Source: Clostridia bacterium | Lineage (GTDB): Bacteria; Bacillota; Clostridia; Lachnospirales; Anaerotignaceae | Length of the DNA: 54,412 bases | Assembly: GCA_900757025.1 (NCBI GenBank) | Contig: CAAEMG010000118.1 | Span: 1-54,412 of the forward strand | Reading direction: 5' to 3' | Shown here: piece after piece, positions 1 through 8,619 of the stretch | How the letters are laid out: every line of letters starts with the position of its first letter | Position numbering within the stretch: the first letter of the stretch is position 1 | The notes under the pieces: model-generated | What the model saw: only the letters and a program-made list of their open reading frames with translations | Databases searched by the model: none | Told to the model about the DNA's origin: nothing | Position numbers and translations under genes: made by a program

Positions 1-1
1 T

Positions 2-331
2 AACCCTACTATAGCTTCATTTATACTTATGCTTTGTCTTGTATTTTTTGCATTTACAACAATTCTCGGCTGGGATTATTATTCAGAAAGATGCCTTGAA
101 TACCTTACCTGCAAAGGTCATAAATCAATAATGACATACAGATGGCTTTACATACTTGCCGTATTTATAGGCCCATATATGACTGTTTCAGCTGTTTGGA
201 CAATAGCCGATATATTTAACGGACTTATGGCTATACCAAATATGATTGCTCTTTTTGCTTTAAGCGGAGTTGCCGTAAAGGAAACAAGAGATTTCTTCAA
301 ACGTCATGAAAACGGCGAAATAGAAGACTGA
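2..331 (+). CDS. AGCS family sodium:alanine/glycine symporter, C-terminal part
   Basis: The reading frame is open from the left edge and ends with TGA at 329-331, so only the last 109 residues are present. They contain hydrophobic membrane segments and family-typical stretches: TTILGWDYYSERC near the start, then VWTIADIFNGLMAIPN and a hydrophilic tail, VKETRDFF. This resembles the C-terminus of amino-acid carrier proteins that import alanine or glycine with sodium. The true start lies outside the window. The internal ATG at 29 is not a start, because coding continues upstream of it. A terminator follows directly. Confidence 0.85.
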   Translation, partial: NPTIASFILMLCLVFFAFTTILGWDYYSERCLEYLTCKGHKSIMTYRWLYILAVFIGPYMTVSAVWTIADIFNGLMAIPNMIALFALSGVAVKETRDFFKRHENGEIED

Positions 332-342
332 TTTTAAACTAT

Positions 343-381
343 AAAATGCCTTGTCGGAATACATTCGATGGGGCATTTTTT
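343..381 (+). terminator. Rho-independent terminator after the symporter gene
   Basis: AAAATGCC (343-350) pairs with GGCATTTT (372-379) and the 3' arm runs into T residues. It separates the symporter gene from the alaS promoter. Confidence 0.7.
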
Positions 382-451
382 GAAAAAATTTAAAATATAT
401 GCAAAGCAAGTATAAAAACATCATTTTATACAATTATTTTTTTGTATTTTG

Positions 452-480
452 TTGACATTGACGGCAGGATAAAATATAAT
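452..480 (+). promoter_or_regulatory. SigA-type promoter of alaS
   Basis: A consensus TTGACA (452-457) and a consensus TATAAT (475-480) are separated by 17 bp. Transcription should start near 487, giving a 5' leader of about 290 nt that contains the T-box. Confidence 0.85.
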
Positions 481-486
481 TACCCC

Positions 487-747
487 ATTGAGATAAATGC
501 TTTGACGGAAAAAAGTAGCATTTTGCACGGTGCTTTCAGAGAAAGGGTTCTTGGCTGGAAAACCTTTAACAGCGGCATTTTGCGAAGCAGTTCCCGAGCT
601 TGTGGGGCGAAAACAAAAGTAGCCTTATGCGTATGTCTGCGTTAAAGACAAAGAGAGATGTCCTCAAAAACGGGGGCATAAATAGGGTGGTACCGCGAAA
701 AGTCTTCGTCCTTATGATGTTTTAGGGATGTAGGCTTATTTTTTTTG
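487..747 (+). promoter_or_regulatory. T-box leader of alaS, probable specifier GCA (Ala)
   Basis: The T-box core AGGGTGGTACCGCG lies at 684-697. It is followed by a terminator made of 700-713 and 724-737 with a T tract. Stem I carries an AGTA element near 509-514. On its 3' side GAA is followed directly by GCA (about 589-594), the usual specifier position, and this matches alanine. Uncharged tRNA-Ala should stabilise the antiterminator and switch on alaS. An apparent reading frame across 442-645 is this RNA, not a gene. Confidence 0.9.
700..747 (+). terminator. T-box terminator hairpin of alaS
   Basis: Arms 700-713 and 724-737 pair over 14 positions with some wobble pairs and one mismatch, followed by T residues. 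It is the alternative fold to the antiterminator built on the T-box core. Confidence 0.75.
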
Positions 748-778
748 CACAAACTTTTTATTAGGAGGAAAATTTACA

Positions 779-3418
779 ATGAAACCAATGGGAGTAAACG
801 AAATAAGAGAAAAATTTCTTTCGTTTTTTGAAGGCAAGGGACATTTAAGACTGCCAAGTGCATCTCTTGTACCTCATAACGACAACAGCCTTCTTCTTAT
901 AAACTCAGGTATGGCGCCTTTAAAGCCTTATTTTACAGGTCAGGTTATTCCGCCGAGAAGAAGAGTTACAACATGTCAGAAATGTATAAGAACAGGCGAT
1001 ATTGAAAACGTAGGAAAAACAGCACGTCACGGCACATTCTTTGAAATGCTTGGAAACTTCTCTTTCGGAGATTACTTCAAAAAAGATGTTATTCCTTGGG
1101 CTTGGGAATTTATAACAAAAGTTCTTGAAATTCCTGAGGACAGACTTTATATAACGGTTTATAAAGATGATGAAGAAGCTGCTCAGATTTGGCACGACGT
1201 TATAGGTGTTCCAAAGGAAAGAATTTTCTACATGGGCAAAGAAGATAACTTCTGGGAGCATGGTACAGGCCCTTGCGGTCCATGTTCTGAAATTTATTAT
1301 GACAGAGGTCCTGAATATGGCTGCGGTAAGCCGGGCTGTACTGTAGGCTGCGACTGTGACAGATATATGGAGTTCTGGAACCTTGTATTTACTCAGTTCA
1401 ACGCAGAAGAAGACGGAACATATTCCGACCTTGCACAGAAAAACATTGATACAGGTATGGGCCTTGAAAGAATGGCTACCATTATGCAGAATGTAGACTC
1501 AATATTTGACGTTGACACTCTCAAGGCTCTTCGTGACGAAGTTTGCCGTGTTGCAGGCGTTGAATATATGAAAGACCATAAAACAGATGTAAGCGTAAGA
1601 GTTATTACAGACCATATCCGTTCCGTAACATTTATGACAGCAGACGGCGTTCTTCCTTCAAACGAAGGCAGAGGCTATGTTTTAAGACGTCTTTTAAGAA
1701 GAGCCGCTCGTCACGGAAAACTTCTTGGCATTGACAAAGAATTTCTTGCAGACCTTTGCGAAGTTGTTATTGCACACAGCGGAGACGCTTATCCTGAGCT
1801 TGTTGAAAAGAAAGAATATATCCGTAAGGTTATTTCCGTAGAAGAAAACAGCTTCTATAAAACAATAGATAATGGTATGGAAATTCTTAAAGACTACATG
1901 GACGAAATGCAGTCTAAAGGAATTAAGGTTCTTGACGGAGAAAAAACATTCCGTCTTTACGACACATACGGTTTCCCTATTGACCTTACAAAGGAAATTC
2001 TTGAAGAGGCAGGCATGGAGCTTGACGAAGATGCTTTCCAGAGCGAAATGAAGGCTCAGAAGGAAAGAGCAAGAAACGCAAGAGCAAAAAGCACATATAT
2101 GGGTGCTGCCGAAACAGTATACAACCAGCTTGATACAAGCCTTAAAACAGAATTTGTGGGCTACAGCGAAAACAGCGTTGACGATGCAATCATTACAGCT
2201 CTTGTAGCAAACGGCGAAATTGCCGACAAAGCAACAGTAGACAGCGAAGTTGCAATATTCCTCGACAAAACACCTTTCTATGCCGAAATGGGCGGACAGG
2301 TTGGCGATACAGGCATTATCAAAACAGATATGGGTACTGTTGAAGTTTCAGACTGTATAAGAGTTGTAGGCGGAAAGAGCGCACATATCGGCGTTGTTGT
2401 TGACGGAGAAATTAAAGTTGGCGACAAGGCAGAGGCGGCTATTGACGTTAAAAACAGAATTGCGATTTCAAGAAACCACTCTGCAACACACCTTCTTCAG
2501 AAGGCATTAAGAGAAGTTTTGGGTACACACGTTGAACAGGCAGGTTCATATGTTTCAGCCGACAGACTTCGTTTCGACTTTACACATTTCCAGGCTATGA
2601 CAGCAGAAGAAATTAAAAAGGTTGAAGACATTGTAAACGAAAAAATACTTGAAGGTCTTGATGTTACAACAACAGAAACATCTATGGAAGAAGCAAGAAA
2701 AATGGGCGCAATGGCTCTTTTCGGCGAAAAATACGGCGATGTTGTTCGTGTTGTAAACATGGGCGGCTACAGCATAGAACTTTGCGGCGGTGTTCATCTT
2801 AAGAACACAGCACAGGCAGGTTCATTTAAGATTGTTTCCGAAGGCGGCGTTGCGGCAGGCGTAAGAAGAATTGAAGCCCTTACAGGCGAAGGTGCACTTA
2901 AATTCTACCAGTCACAGGGCGATGAACTTAAACAGGTTTGTGCTATAACAAAAACAACATCTGAAAATATGGTTAAGCATATTGAAGACCTTCTTAAACA
3001 GCAGAAGGAAATGGCTAAGGAAATTGAGGCACTCAAGGCAAAAATGGCAGGTTCTGCTGCGGAAGACATTATAAAGAACGCAGAAAACGTAAACGGCGTA
3101 AATGTTGTATGTGCTGTTATTGAAGATACAGATACAAACGGACTTAAAACAATGGGTGACGAGCTTAAAAACAAGCTTGGCAGTGCTGTTGTTGTTCTTG
3201 CGTCTGTTAAAGAAGGAAAAATCGGTCTTGTTGCAATGGCAACAGATGATGCCGTTAAGAAAGGCGCACACAGCGGAAATATTATAAAGGCAGCTGCGGC
3301 AGTTTGCGGCGGTGGCGGCGGCGGAAAGCCAAATATGGCTCAGGCAGGCGGCAAGGACGCTTCAAAACTTGCGGAAGCAGTTGAAAAGGCTAAAGAAGTG
3401 ATTAAAGAACAGCTTTAA
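779..3418 (+). CDS. alaS: Alanyl-tRNA synthetase
   Basis: This enzyme charges tRNA-Ala in the cytoplasm. The 879 residues match the usual bacterial length. The class II aminoacylation domain is N-terminal, with GTFFEMLGNFSFGDYF near residue 85. The editing domain holds the zinc-ligand HSATH near residue 566 and CGGVH near 668. A DHHA1-type C-terminus ends with a glycine-rich CGGGGGGKPNMAQAGG. The ATG at 779 is preceded by AGGAGG at a good distance. The gene stands alone behind a T-box leader, so it is controlled by tRNA-Ala charging. No key motif is missing. Confidence 0.98.
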   Translation: MKPMGVNEIREKFLSFFEGKGHLRLPSASLVPHNDNSLLLINSGMAPLKPYFTGQVIPPRRRVTTCQKCIRTGDIENVGKTARHGTFFEMLGNFSFGDYFKKDVIPWAWEFITKVLEIPEDRLYITVYKDDEEAAQIWHDVIGVPKERIFYMGKEDNFWEHGTGPCGPCSEIYYDRGPEYGCGKPGCTVGCDCDRYMEFWNLVFTQFNAEEDGTYSDLAQKNIDTGMGLERMATIMQNVDSIFDVDTLKALRDEVCRVAGVEYMKDHKTDVSVRVITDHIRSVTFMTADGVLPSNEGRGYVLRRLLRRAARHGKLLGIDKEFLADLCEVVIAHSGDAYPELVEKKEYIRKVISVEENSFYKTIDNGMEILKDYMDEMQSKGIKVLDGEKTFRLYDTYGFPIDLTKEILEEAGMELDEDAFQSEMKAQKERARNARAKSTYMGAAETVYNQLDTSLKTEFVGYSENSVDDAIITALVANGEIADKATVDSEVAIFLDKTPFYAEMGGQVGDTGIIKTDMGTVEVSDCIRVVGGKSAHIGVVVDGEIKVGDKAEAAIDVKNRIAISRNHSATHLLQKALREVLGTHVEQAGSYVSADRLRFDFTHFQAMTAEEIKKVEDIVNEKILEGLDVTTTETSMEEARKMGAMALFGEKYGDVVRVVNMGGYSIELCGGVHLKNTAQAGSFKIVSEGGVAAGVRRIEALTGEGALKFYQSQGDELKQVCAITKTTSENMVKHIEDLLKQQKEMAKEIEALKAKMAGSAAEDIIKNAENVNGVNVVCAVIEDTDTNGLKTMGDELKNKLGSAVVVLASVKEGKIGLVAMATDDAVKKGAHSGNIIKAAAAVCGGGGGGKPNMAQAGGKDASKLAEAVEKAKEVIKEQL

Positions 3419-3436
3419 TTAATATAGAAATGCCTT

Positions 3437-3468
3437 TATGCGGATAGGCAGATTTGTCTATCCGCATA
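3437..3468 (+). terminator. Hairpin after alaS
   Basis: A perfect 11-bp stem (3437-3447 with 3458-3468) has a 10-nt loop but no strong T tract. It probably helps 3' end formation of the alaS transcript. Confidence 0.5.
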
Positions 3469-3475
3469 GTTATAT

Positions 3476-3767
3476 AAATTTTGATTTGACGGAGAGATAA
3501 GACCTTGGGGCTTTGCCCCAATACCCCATAAACCTTTGAAAAGGTTTAATCCAAACTTTAGTCAAAACCATTCCAATTTTGTCATCCTGAGCGAAACGAA
3601 GTGAAGTCGAAGGATCTCATAAACCCAGACGAAAAGCAGTGAGTTTATCGTTTTTCACATACTCAACAAAGATATGAGATTCTTCGACTACGCACTATGT
3701 GCTTCGCTCAGAATGACAAAATATTGCTGGCTTTCGACATAGAGAGGTATTCTGAAAATCATAATTT
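3476..3767. repeat. Dispersed modular repeat, copy 1 (full-size)
   Basis: This repeat fills most of the gap between alaS and the first AEC gene. It begins with AAATTTTGATTTGACG. Next comes module A (ATAAGACCTTGGGGCTTTG, then a small stem around CCTTTGAAAAGG). Module B starts with TTTTGTCATCCTGAGCGAA and ends with TTCGCTCAGAATGACAAAA, so its ends are inverted. The element ends with AAATCATAATTT. Related copies lie near 8.1, 18.0, 20.6, 26.1, 27.9, 33.5 and 38.2 kb. It has no credible coding content. Confidence 0.85.
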
Positions 3768-3812
3768 ATCATCATTACAGTTTCAGACATAATTTTCGGA
3801 AGGATTTATAAA

Positions 3813-4751
3813 ATGGATTTGTTCAGTACGTTTATGGGTCAAATGGCGTTTTTTGCCACAACGCTTGTAATAGGATTTTTTGCATATAAAATTAAGTTTA
3901 TAGATGAAATTGTGCTTAAAGGTATGTCACGCCTTATGATGACAATTATAATTCCTCTGCTTATACTTACTGTTGTTGCAAACAGCGGCACAAAGGAGGA
4001 ACTTATAAGCGTGTGGCCGTTTTTTATAGCCGGTATACTTATGTATGCAATACATTTGGCTATAGGCTTTTTGTCGGCAAATGTTTTAAGGCTTAAACAG
4101 CCCGAAAAAAACTGCCATGTGTGCATGACAAGCTATACGAATACAAGTATGTTCGGCTATCCTGTGCTTATGGCGCTTTTTCCCGAAAAAGCAGGCTTTT
4201 ATATAGCGGCATATGCTATTGTGGAAACAGCTTTTATATGGACTGTTGGAATTATGATTATGCTTTCGGGCAAGGGAGAGGGCGGAATTAATGTAAAAAA
4301 GATATTTTCGCCAATTACAATAGGCCTTATAATAGGTGTTGTAATGATTATGCTTAACATTCATCCTCAGGGAAACGTTGTATGGGATACTCTTACGGGA
4401 ATAGGCGGAACAATGAAGTATATGGGTATTTTGTTTATAGGCGGTGATATGGCAAAAAGAGGCTTTGGGGCTATATTTAAAAACAAAAAGGTTTTTGCTA
4501 CAATACCGATAAAGCTTATAATAATGCCTCTGGCGGTGTTTTTTATACTGAAAAATATTCCTATATTCGATAATGAAATGCTTTTGTCAATTACGGTATA
4601 TTCAATGCTGCCCACAATGCTTACCATGACAATTATAGCGCAGGACTATGATGTGGCAGCAGATTATGCCTCGGCAACAACACTTCTTACAACGCTTTTC
4701 AGCGTAATTACAATGCCGTTTGTTTTTAAAACGGTTATGAATTTTATATAA
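3813..4751 (+). CDS. AEC family transporter (auxin efflux carrier-like permease), first copy
   Basis: A 312-residue integral membrane protein of the AEC family, whose bacterial members carry malonate, malate and similar organic acids. About ten hydrophobic segments run from residue 10 to the end, in the usual two five-helix halves. Conserved stretches include SYTNTSMFGYPV in the middle and a PTMLTM segment near the C-terminus. The ATG follows GGAAGGA at good spacing. A paralogue lies 21 bp downstream and the aconitase-like gene follows, which suggests an operon for uptake and use of a di- or tricarboxylate. The substrate is inferred only. Confidence 0.85.
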   Translation: MDLFSTFMGQMAFFATTLVIGFFAYKIKFIDEIVLKGMSRLMMTIIIPLLILTVVANSGTKEELISVWPFFIAGILMYAIHLAIGFLSANVLRLKQPEKNCHVCMTSYTNTSMFGYPVLMALFPEKAGFYIAAYAIVETAFIWTVGIMIMLSGKGEGGINVKKIFSPITIGLIIGVVMIMLNIHPQGNVVWDTLTGIGGTMKYMGILFIGGDMAKRGFGAIFKNKKVFATIPIKLIIMPLAVFFILKNIPIFDNEMLLSITVYSMLPTMLTMTIIAQDYDVAADYASATTLLTTLFSVITMPFVFKTVMNFI

Positions 4752-4772
4752 TTTATTTGGGGGATAATGGTT

Positions 4773-5714
4773 ATGCTTGAACATATGTCTGTTCTTATAG
4801 GGCAGATGGAGGTTTTTGCTTCACTTATTTTAATTGGGTTTGTGGTTCAAAGAATAAGGCTGCTTTCCGATGAGAATATAAGCAATCTTTCGACAATTTT
4901 AAGCAGGTTTATAATTCCGTCAATGCTTGTTACCCTTATACCAAACGGAGGTACAAGAAGTGAACTTTTGGCAGGATGGAAATATCTTTTGTGTGCGTCT
5001 TTGGCGGCAACTTTTATGGTGCTTGTCGGAATATTTACATCAAAGCATATTGGTTTTAAAGACGTTGCCAGAAGAAAAATGCATGTTCTTACTGTTTCAT
5101 ACGGAAATGCGGGTTTTATAGGCATACCGCTTGTAACGGCAGTTTTTCCGGAAACGGGAGCAATACCATGTGCGCTTTATCTTTTTGTGGAGGCTGTTGT
5201 GTGCTGGGTTTTCGGGCCTATGCTTGCAGACCCTTCTGATGAAAAAAAGAGCATAGATTTAAAAAAACTTGTTTCGCCTCTTACTATATCAATAGCTGTG
5301 GGAATAGTTCTTATACTTTTAAATGTAAATCTTAAAGGTTTTGCACCTTGGGATACTCTTACTGCCATAGGCGGAACAACAAAATATTTTGCCTCGCTTT
5401 ATGTAGGCATGAATCTTGGCAGACAAGGGCTTAAAAGTATATTTATTGATAAAAGAATATTTCTCTCAACGCCTTTTAAGCTTTTTGTTTTTCCCATACT
5501 TGCATATTTGGTTTTTGGCAAGACGGGCATATTAAGCGGCGATACGCTTATTATACTTATACTTTTCCTTTCAACACCAACAGGAATGGCAGTGCCTATT
5601 ATAGCCGACATGGTAAAAGGCGATAAGGCTTACGCAACGGCAGGAACTCTTTTAAATACACTGCTTTGCCTTGTAAGCATACCTTTGGTTATGAAAATAA
5701 TAACGCTTATTTAG
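4773..5714 (+). CDS. AEC family transporter, second copy
   Basis: A 313-residue membrane protein paralogous to the preceding gene. The two align from their first residues (FMGQMAFF against LIGQMEVF) and share the SYGNAGFIGIP-like and DTLTAIGGTTKY segments. ATG 4773 is chosen over ATG 4767 because the GGGGGA at 4759-4764 is 8 bases from 4773 but only 2 from 4767, and the paralogue aligns from there. It may have arisen by tandem duplication and could handle a related acid or form a pair with the first copy. No terminator separates it from either neighbour. Confidence 0.85.
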   Translation: MLEHMSVLIGQMEVFASLILIGFVVQRIRLLSDENISNLSTILSRFIIPSMLVTLIPNGGTRSELLAGWKYLLCASLAATFMVLVGIFTSKHIGFKDVARRKMHVLTVSYGNAGFIGIPLVTAVFPETGAIPCALYLFVEAVVCWVFGPMLADPSDEKKSIDLKKLVSPLTISIAVGIVLILLNVNLKGFAPWDTLTAIGGTTKYFASLYVGMNLGRQGLKSIFIDKRIFLSTPFKLFVFPILAYLVFGKTGILSGDTLIILILFLSTPTGMAVPIIADMVKGDKAYATAGTLLNTLLCLVSIPLVMKIITLI

Positions 5715-5770
5715 TTTTTAAAATTTTGTTATTTATAAATTTATATATAAATGAATGGGGGTAACAAAAA

Positions 5771-8056
5771 ATGGTAAAATTATTTGAAGGCGGAGCTTAT
5801 CTGCTCGGCGGAAAAGAAATTGTAGCCGACAGCCCTTCTGCGGCAGCCGAAATAAAGGCTAAAACAGGCAAAAATGCCGATAAAACACAGGCGGCAAAAA
5901 ACACAATGGCTTATGGCATACTTACAAGCCACAATACATCGGGAAACGATGAAAAGCTTAAAATTAAGTTTGATGCCATGGCAAGCCACGATATTACATA
6001 TGTAGGCATTGTTCAGACGGCAAGAGCCAGCGGACTTGAAAAATTCCCTGTGCCTTATGTGCTTACAAACTGCCACAACAGCCTTTGTGCCGTTGGAGGC
6101 ACAATAAACGAGGACGACCATCTTTTCGGCCTTTCCTGTGCAAAAAAATACGGCGGAATTTATGTTCCTGCTCATCAGGCTGTTATTCATCAGTATATGA
6201 GAGAAATGATGAGTGGCGTAGGCAAAATGATTTTGGGCAGCGACAGCCACACTCGTTACGGTGCTTTAGGTACAATGGCTGTGGGCGAAGGCGGTCCTGA
6301 GCTTGTTAAACAGCTTCTTTGCAAAACATATGATATAGACAGACCACAGGTTGTGGGTGTATATCTTACAGGCAAGCCTGCTCCTTTTGTAGGCCCTCAG
6401 GATGTTGCCCTTGCAATTATAGGCGCTGTTTTTTCAAACGGATATGTAAAAAACAAGGTTATGGAATTTGTAGGCGACGGCATTGCAAATTTAAGCACAG
6501 ACTACAGAAACGGCATTGACGTTATGACAACCGAAACTACTTGCCTTTCCTCCGTATGGAAAACAGACGACGAAACTAAGAAGTGGTATGAAACACACGG
6601 CAGAACAGAGGACTTTAAATATCAGCAGCCGGGAGATGTTGCATATTATGACGGCATGATTTATGTTGACCTTTCTCTTGTTAAGCCTATGATTGCTCTT
6701 CCTTTCCACCCAAGCAACGTATACACAATAGATGAGCTTAACGCAAATCTTGAGGATATACTTGACAAGGTTGAAAAAATGGGCAGAGAACAGCTTGAAA
6801 GCGATAAAATTACATTCAGCCTTAAAGACAAAATAGTAAACGGCAGACTTCGTGTTGAACAGGGTGTTATAGCCGGCTGTGCAGGCGGTACATACGAAAA
6901 TATCTGCGATGCAAGAGATATACTTAAAAACCACAACATAGGTGCAGATGAATTTGCCCTCAGCGTATATCCTTCCAGCCAGCCTGTATTTTTAAGCCTT
7001 GTTGAAAACGGCTCTATAGCAGACCTTATGATGGCAGGCGCAACGGTTCGTTCTGCATTCTGCGGCCCATGCTTTGGTGCAGGAGATGTTCCCGCAAACA
7101 ACTGCCTTTCAATAAGACATTCAACACGTAACTTCCCTAACAGAGAAGGCTCAAAGATTACAAACGGACAGATTGCTTCCGTAGCTCTTATGGATGCACG
7201 TTCAATAGCCGCAACAGCTGCAAACAAGGGTATTCTTACAGCCGCAAGCGAGGCAGACTTTACTCTCACAAGACCTGTTTATCACTTTAATAAAGAGGTT
7301 TACGAAAACAGATGCTACTATGGCTACGGCAAGGCAGACCCAAGCGTTCCTCTCCGTTTCGGACCAAACATTACAGACTGGCCTTCAATGGTTCCTCTTA
7401 CAGATGATATAATTTTGAAGGTTGTTTCCGTAATTACAGACCCTGTAACAACAACTGATGAGCTTATACCTTCGGGAGAAACGTCTTCATACCGTTCAAA
7501 TCCTCTTAAACTTGCGGAGTTTGCTCTTTCAAGAAAAGACCCTGAATATGTAGGCAGAGCAAAAGAAGTTCAGAAAGCCGAAAAAGCAAGAGAAAACGGC
7601 GAAGCACCGGAAAAAGCATATGACGAGCTTAAAGCGGTTTACGAAACAATTAAAGCCGAAAAAGCTGATTTTGACCCTTCAAAAACAGGCATAGGCTCTA
7701 CAATTTATGCTGTTAAGCCCGGCGACGGTTCAGCCCGTGAACAGGCTGCAAGCTGCCAGAAGGTTCTTGGAGGCTGGGCAAACATTGCCGGAGAATATGC
7801 AACAAAGAGATACCGTTCAAATCTTATAAACTGGGGTATGCTTCCTTTCATACTTGATGAAGAAAGACCTTTTGAAAACGGAGATTATATTTTTGTTCCG
7901 GAAATTAAAAAGGCAATAGCAGAAGGCAAAGAGGAAATTCCTGCATTTGTTGTTGGCAAAACTCTTAAACCTTTTACTCTTAAAATGGGTGCTCTTACAC
8001 CTGACGAAAGAAAAATTATTACAGATGGTTGTCTTATAAATTACTATCGTTCATAA
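5771..8056 (+). CDS. Aconitase-family hydratase
   Basis: A 761-residue [4Fe-4S] hydro-lyase of the aconitase superfamily. The sequence SDSHTRYGALGTMAVGEGG near residue 157 is a family signature. Cluster cysteines are seen in GCAGGTYEN (about 370) and CGPCFGAGD (about 431 and 434). A swivel-like C-terminal domain follows. It may be aconitate hydratase or a relative acting on another hydroxy-acid; the sequence alone does not decide. It lies 56 bp after two AEC carriers, with GGGGG before the ATG and a strong terminator after the stop. This suggests one transport-plus-dehydration operon. Like all such clusters it would be oxygen-sensitive. Confidence 0.88.
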   Translation: MVKLFEGGAYLLGGKEIVADSPSAAAEIKAKTGKNADKTQAAKNTMAYGILTSHNTSGNDEKLKIKFDAMASHDITYVGIVQTARASGLEKFPVPYVLTNCHNSLCAVGGTINEDDHLFGLSCAKKYGGIYVPAHQAVIHQYMREMMSGVGKMILGSDSHTRYGALGTMAVGEGGPELVKQLLCKTYDIDRPQVVGVYLTGKPAPFVGPQDVALAIIGAVFSNGYVKNKVMEFVGDGIANLSTDYRNGIDVMTTETTCLSSVWKTDDETKKWYETHGRTEDFKYQQPGDVAYYDGMIYVDLSLVKPMIALPFHPSNVYTIDELNANLEDILDKVEKMGREQLESDKITFSLKDKIVNGRLRVEQGVIAGCAGGTYENICDARDILKNHNIGADEFALSVYPSSQPVFLSLVENGSIADLMMAGATVRSAFCGPCFGAGDVPANNCLSIRHSTRNFPNREGSKITNGQIASVALMDARSIAATAANKGILTAASEADFTLTRPVYHFNKEVYENRCYYGYGKADPSVPLRFGPNITDWPSMVPLTDDIILKVVSVITDPVTTTDELIPSGETSSYRSNPLKLAEFALSRKDPEYVGRAKEVQKAEKARENGEAPEKAYDELKAVYETIKAEKADFDPSKTGIGSTIYAVKPGDGSAREQAASCQKVLGGWANIAGEYATKRYRSNLINWGMLPFILDEERPFENGDYIFVPEIKKAIAEGKEEIPAFVVGKTLKPFTLKMGALTPDERKIITDGCLINYYRS

Positions 8057-8066
8057 TTTTAAATTT

Positions 8067-8107
8067 AACAGCCTGTTTCCTGCTTGTGGGGAATGGGCTG
8101 TTTTTTT
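8067..8107 (+). terminator. Terminator of the AEC-hydratase operon
   Basis: AACAGCCTGTTTCC (8067-8080) pairs with the GGGAATGGGCTGTT arm (about 8089-8102) and is followed by seven T. Confidence 0.85.
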
Positions 8108-8117
8108 AATCGAAAAA

Positions 8118-8280
8118 TATTTTATCATGTTGAGCGAAGCACGTAAGTGCATAGTCGAAACATCTCGTATCTTTGTCGAACATATGAGAAAACTCTAAAC
8201 TTACGGATTTTTTCTGTGTTTATGAGATTATTCGATTTCACTTCGTTTTGCTCTGTATGACAAAATTTTGTTTTAGAACA
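8118..8280. repeat. Dispersed modular repeat, copy 2 (module B only)
   Basis: It starts at TATTTTATCATGTTGAGCGAA and ends near TTGCTCTGTATGACAAAATT, matching the inverted ends of module B. The outer ends and module A are missing. It sits between the hydratase terminator and feoA. An in-frame ATG inside it at 8248 is not the feoA start. Confidence 0.75.
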
Positions 8281-8367
8281 TTTCAAAACAATCCCATCAC
8301 TCAAAGTAACAAATTCACTTTTTATTTATATATTGATATTAAGCAAATTTCGCAAAGGAGCCTTATG

Positions 8368-8619
8368 ATGGAAACTCAAAATATTAAAAGTTTGAATACG
8401 GCAGACATAAACGAAAGGTGCATAATAAAATATATCGAGTGTGCGGAAAAAGAAAAGCTCAGGCTTTATGATTTGGGTTTTGTGCCTTTTTCATCTGTTG
8501 TTCCTCTATATACATCTTTTCTTAGCGGAACAAGGGCATATCTTGTAAAGGGAAGCATTATTGCATTAAGGCGTGAATACGGCGAAGCAATAAAAATTAC
8601 GGAAGAGGGCAGAGCATGA
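8368..8619 (+). CDS. feoA: FeoA-domain protein of the ferrous iron transport system
   Basis: A small cytoplasmic SH3-like protein of 83 residues that works with FeoB in Fe(II) uptake. The pattern RLYDLGFVPFSSV followed by GSIIALRREYGEAIKIT is typical of FeoA. AAGGAG at 8355-8360 fits ATG 8368 (7 bases); ATG 8365 is an alternative adding one Met. Its last codons overlap feoB by 4 bases (ATGA), so translation is probably coupled. No FUR-like operator was identified upstream. Confidence 0.88.
   Translation: METQNIKSLNTADINERCIIKYIECAEKEKLRLYDLGFVPFSSVVPLYTSFLSGTRAYLVKGSIIALRREYGEAIKITEEGRA

Noticed and set aside
442..645. Open frame of 67 codons before alaS
   Set aside because: It lies on the promoter and T-box stem I, has no ribosome site and shows no protein-like sequence.
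8248..8367. Upstream extension of feoA
   Set aside because: It would begin inside a repeat copy. The AAGGAG site and FeoA family length support the start at 8368.
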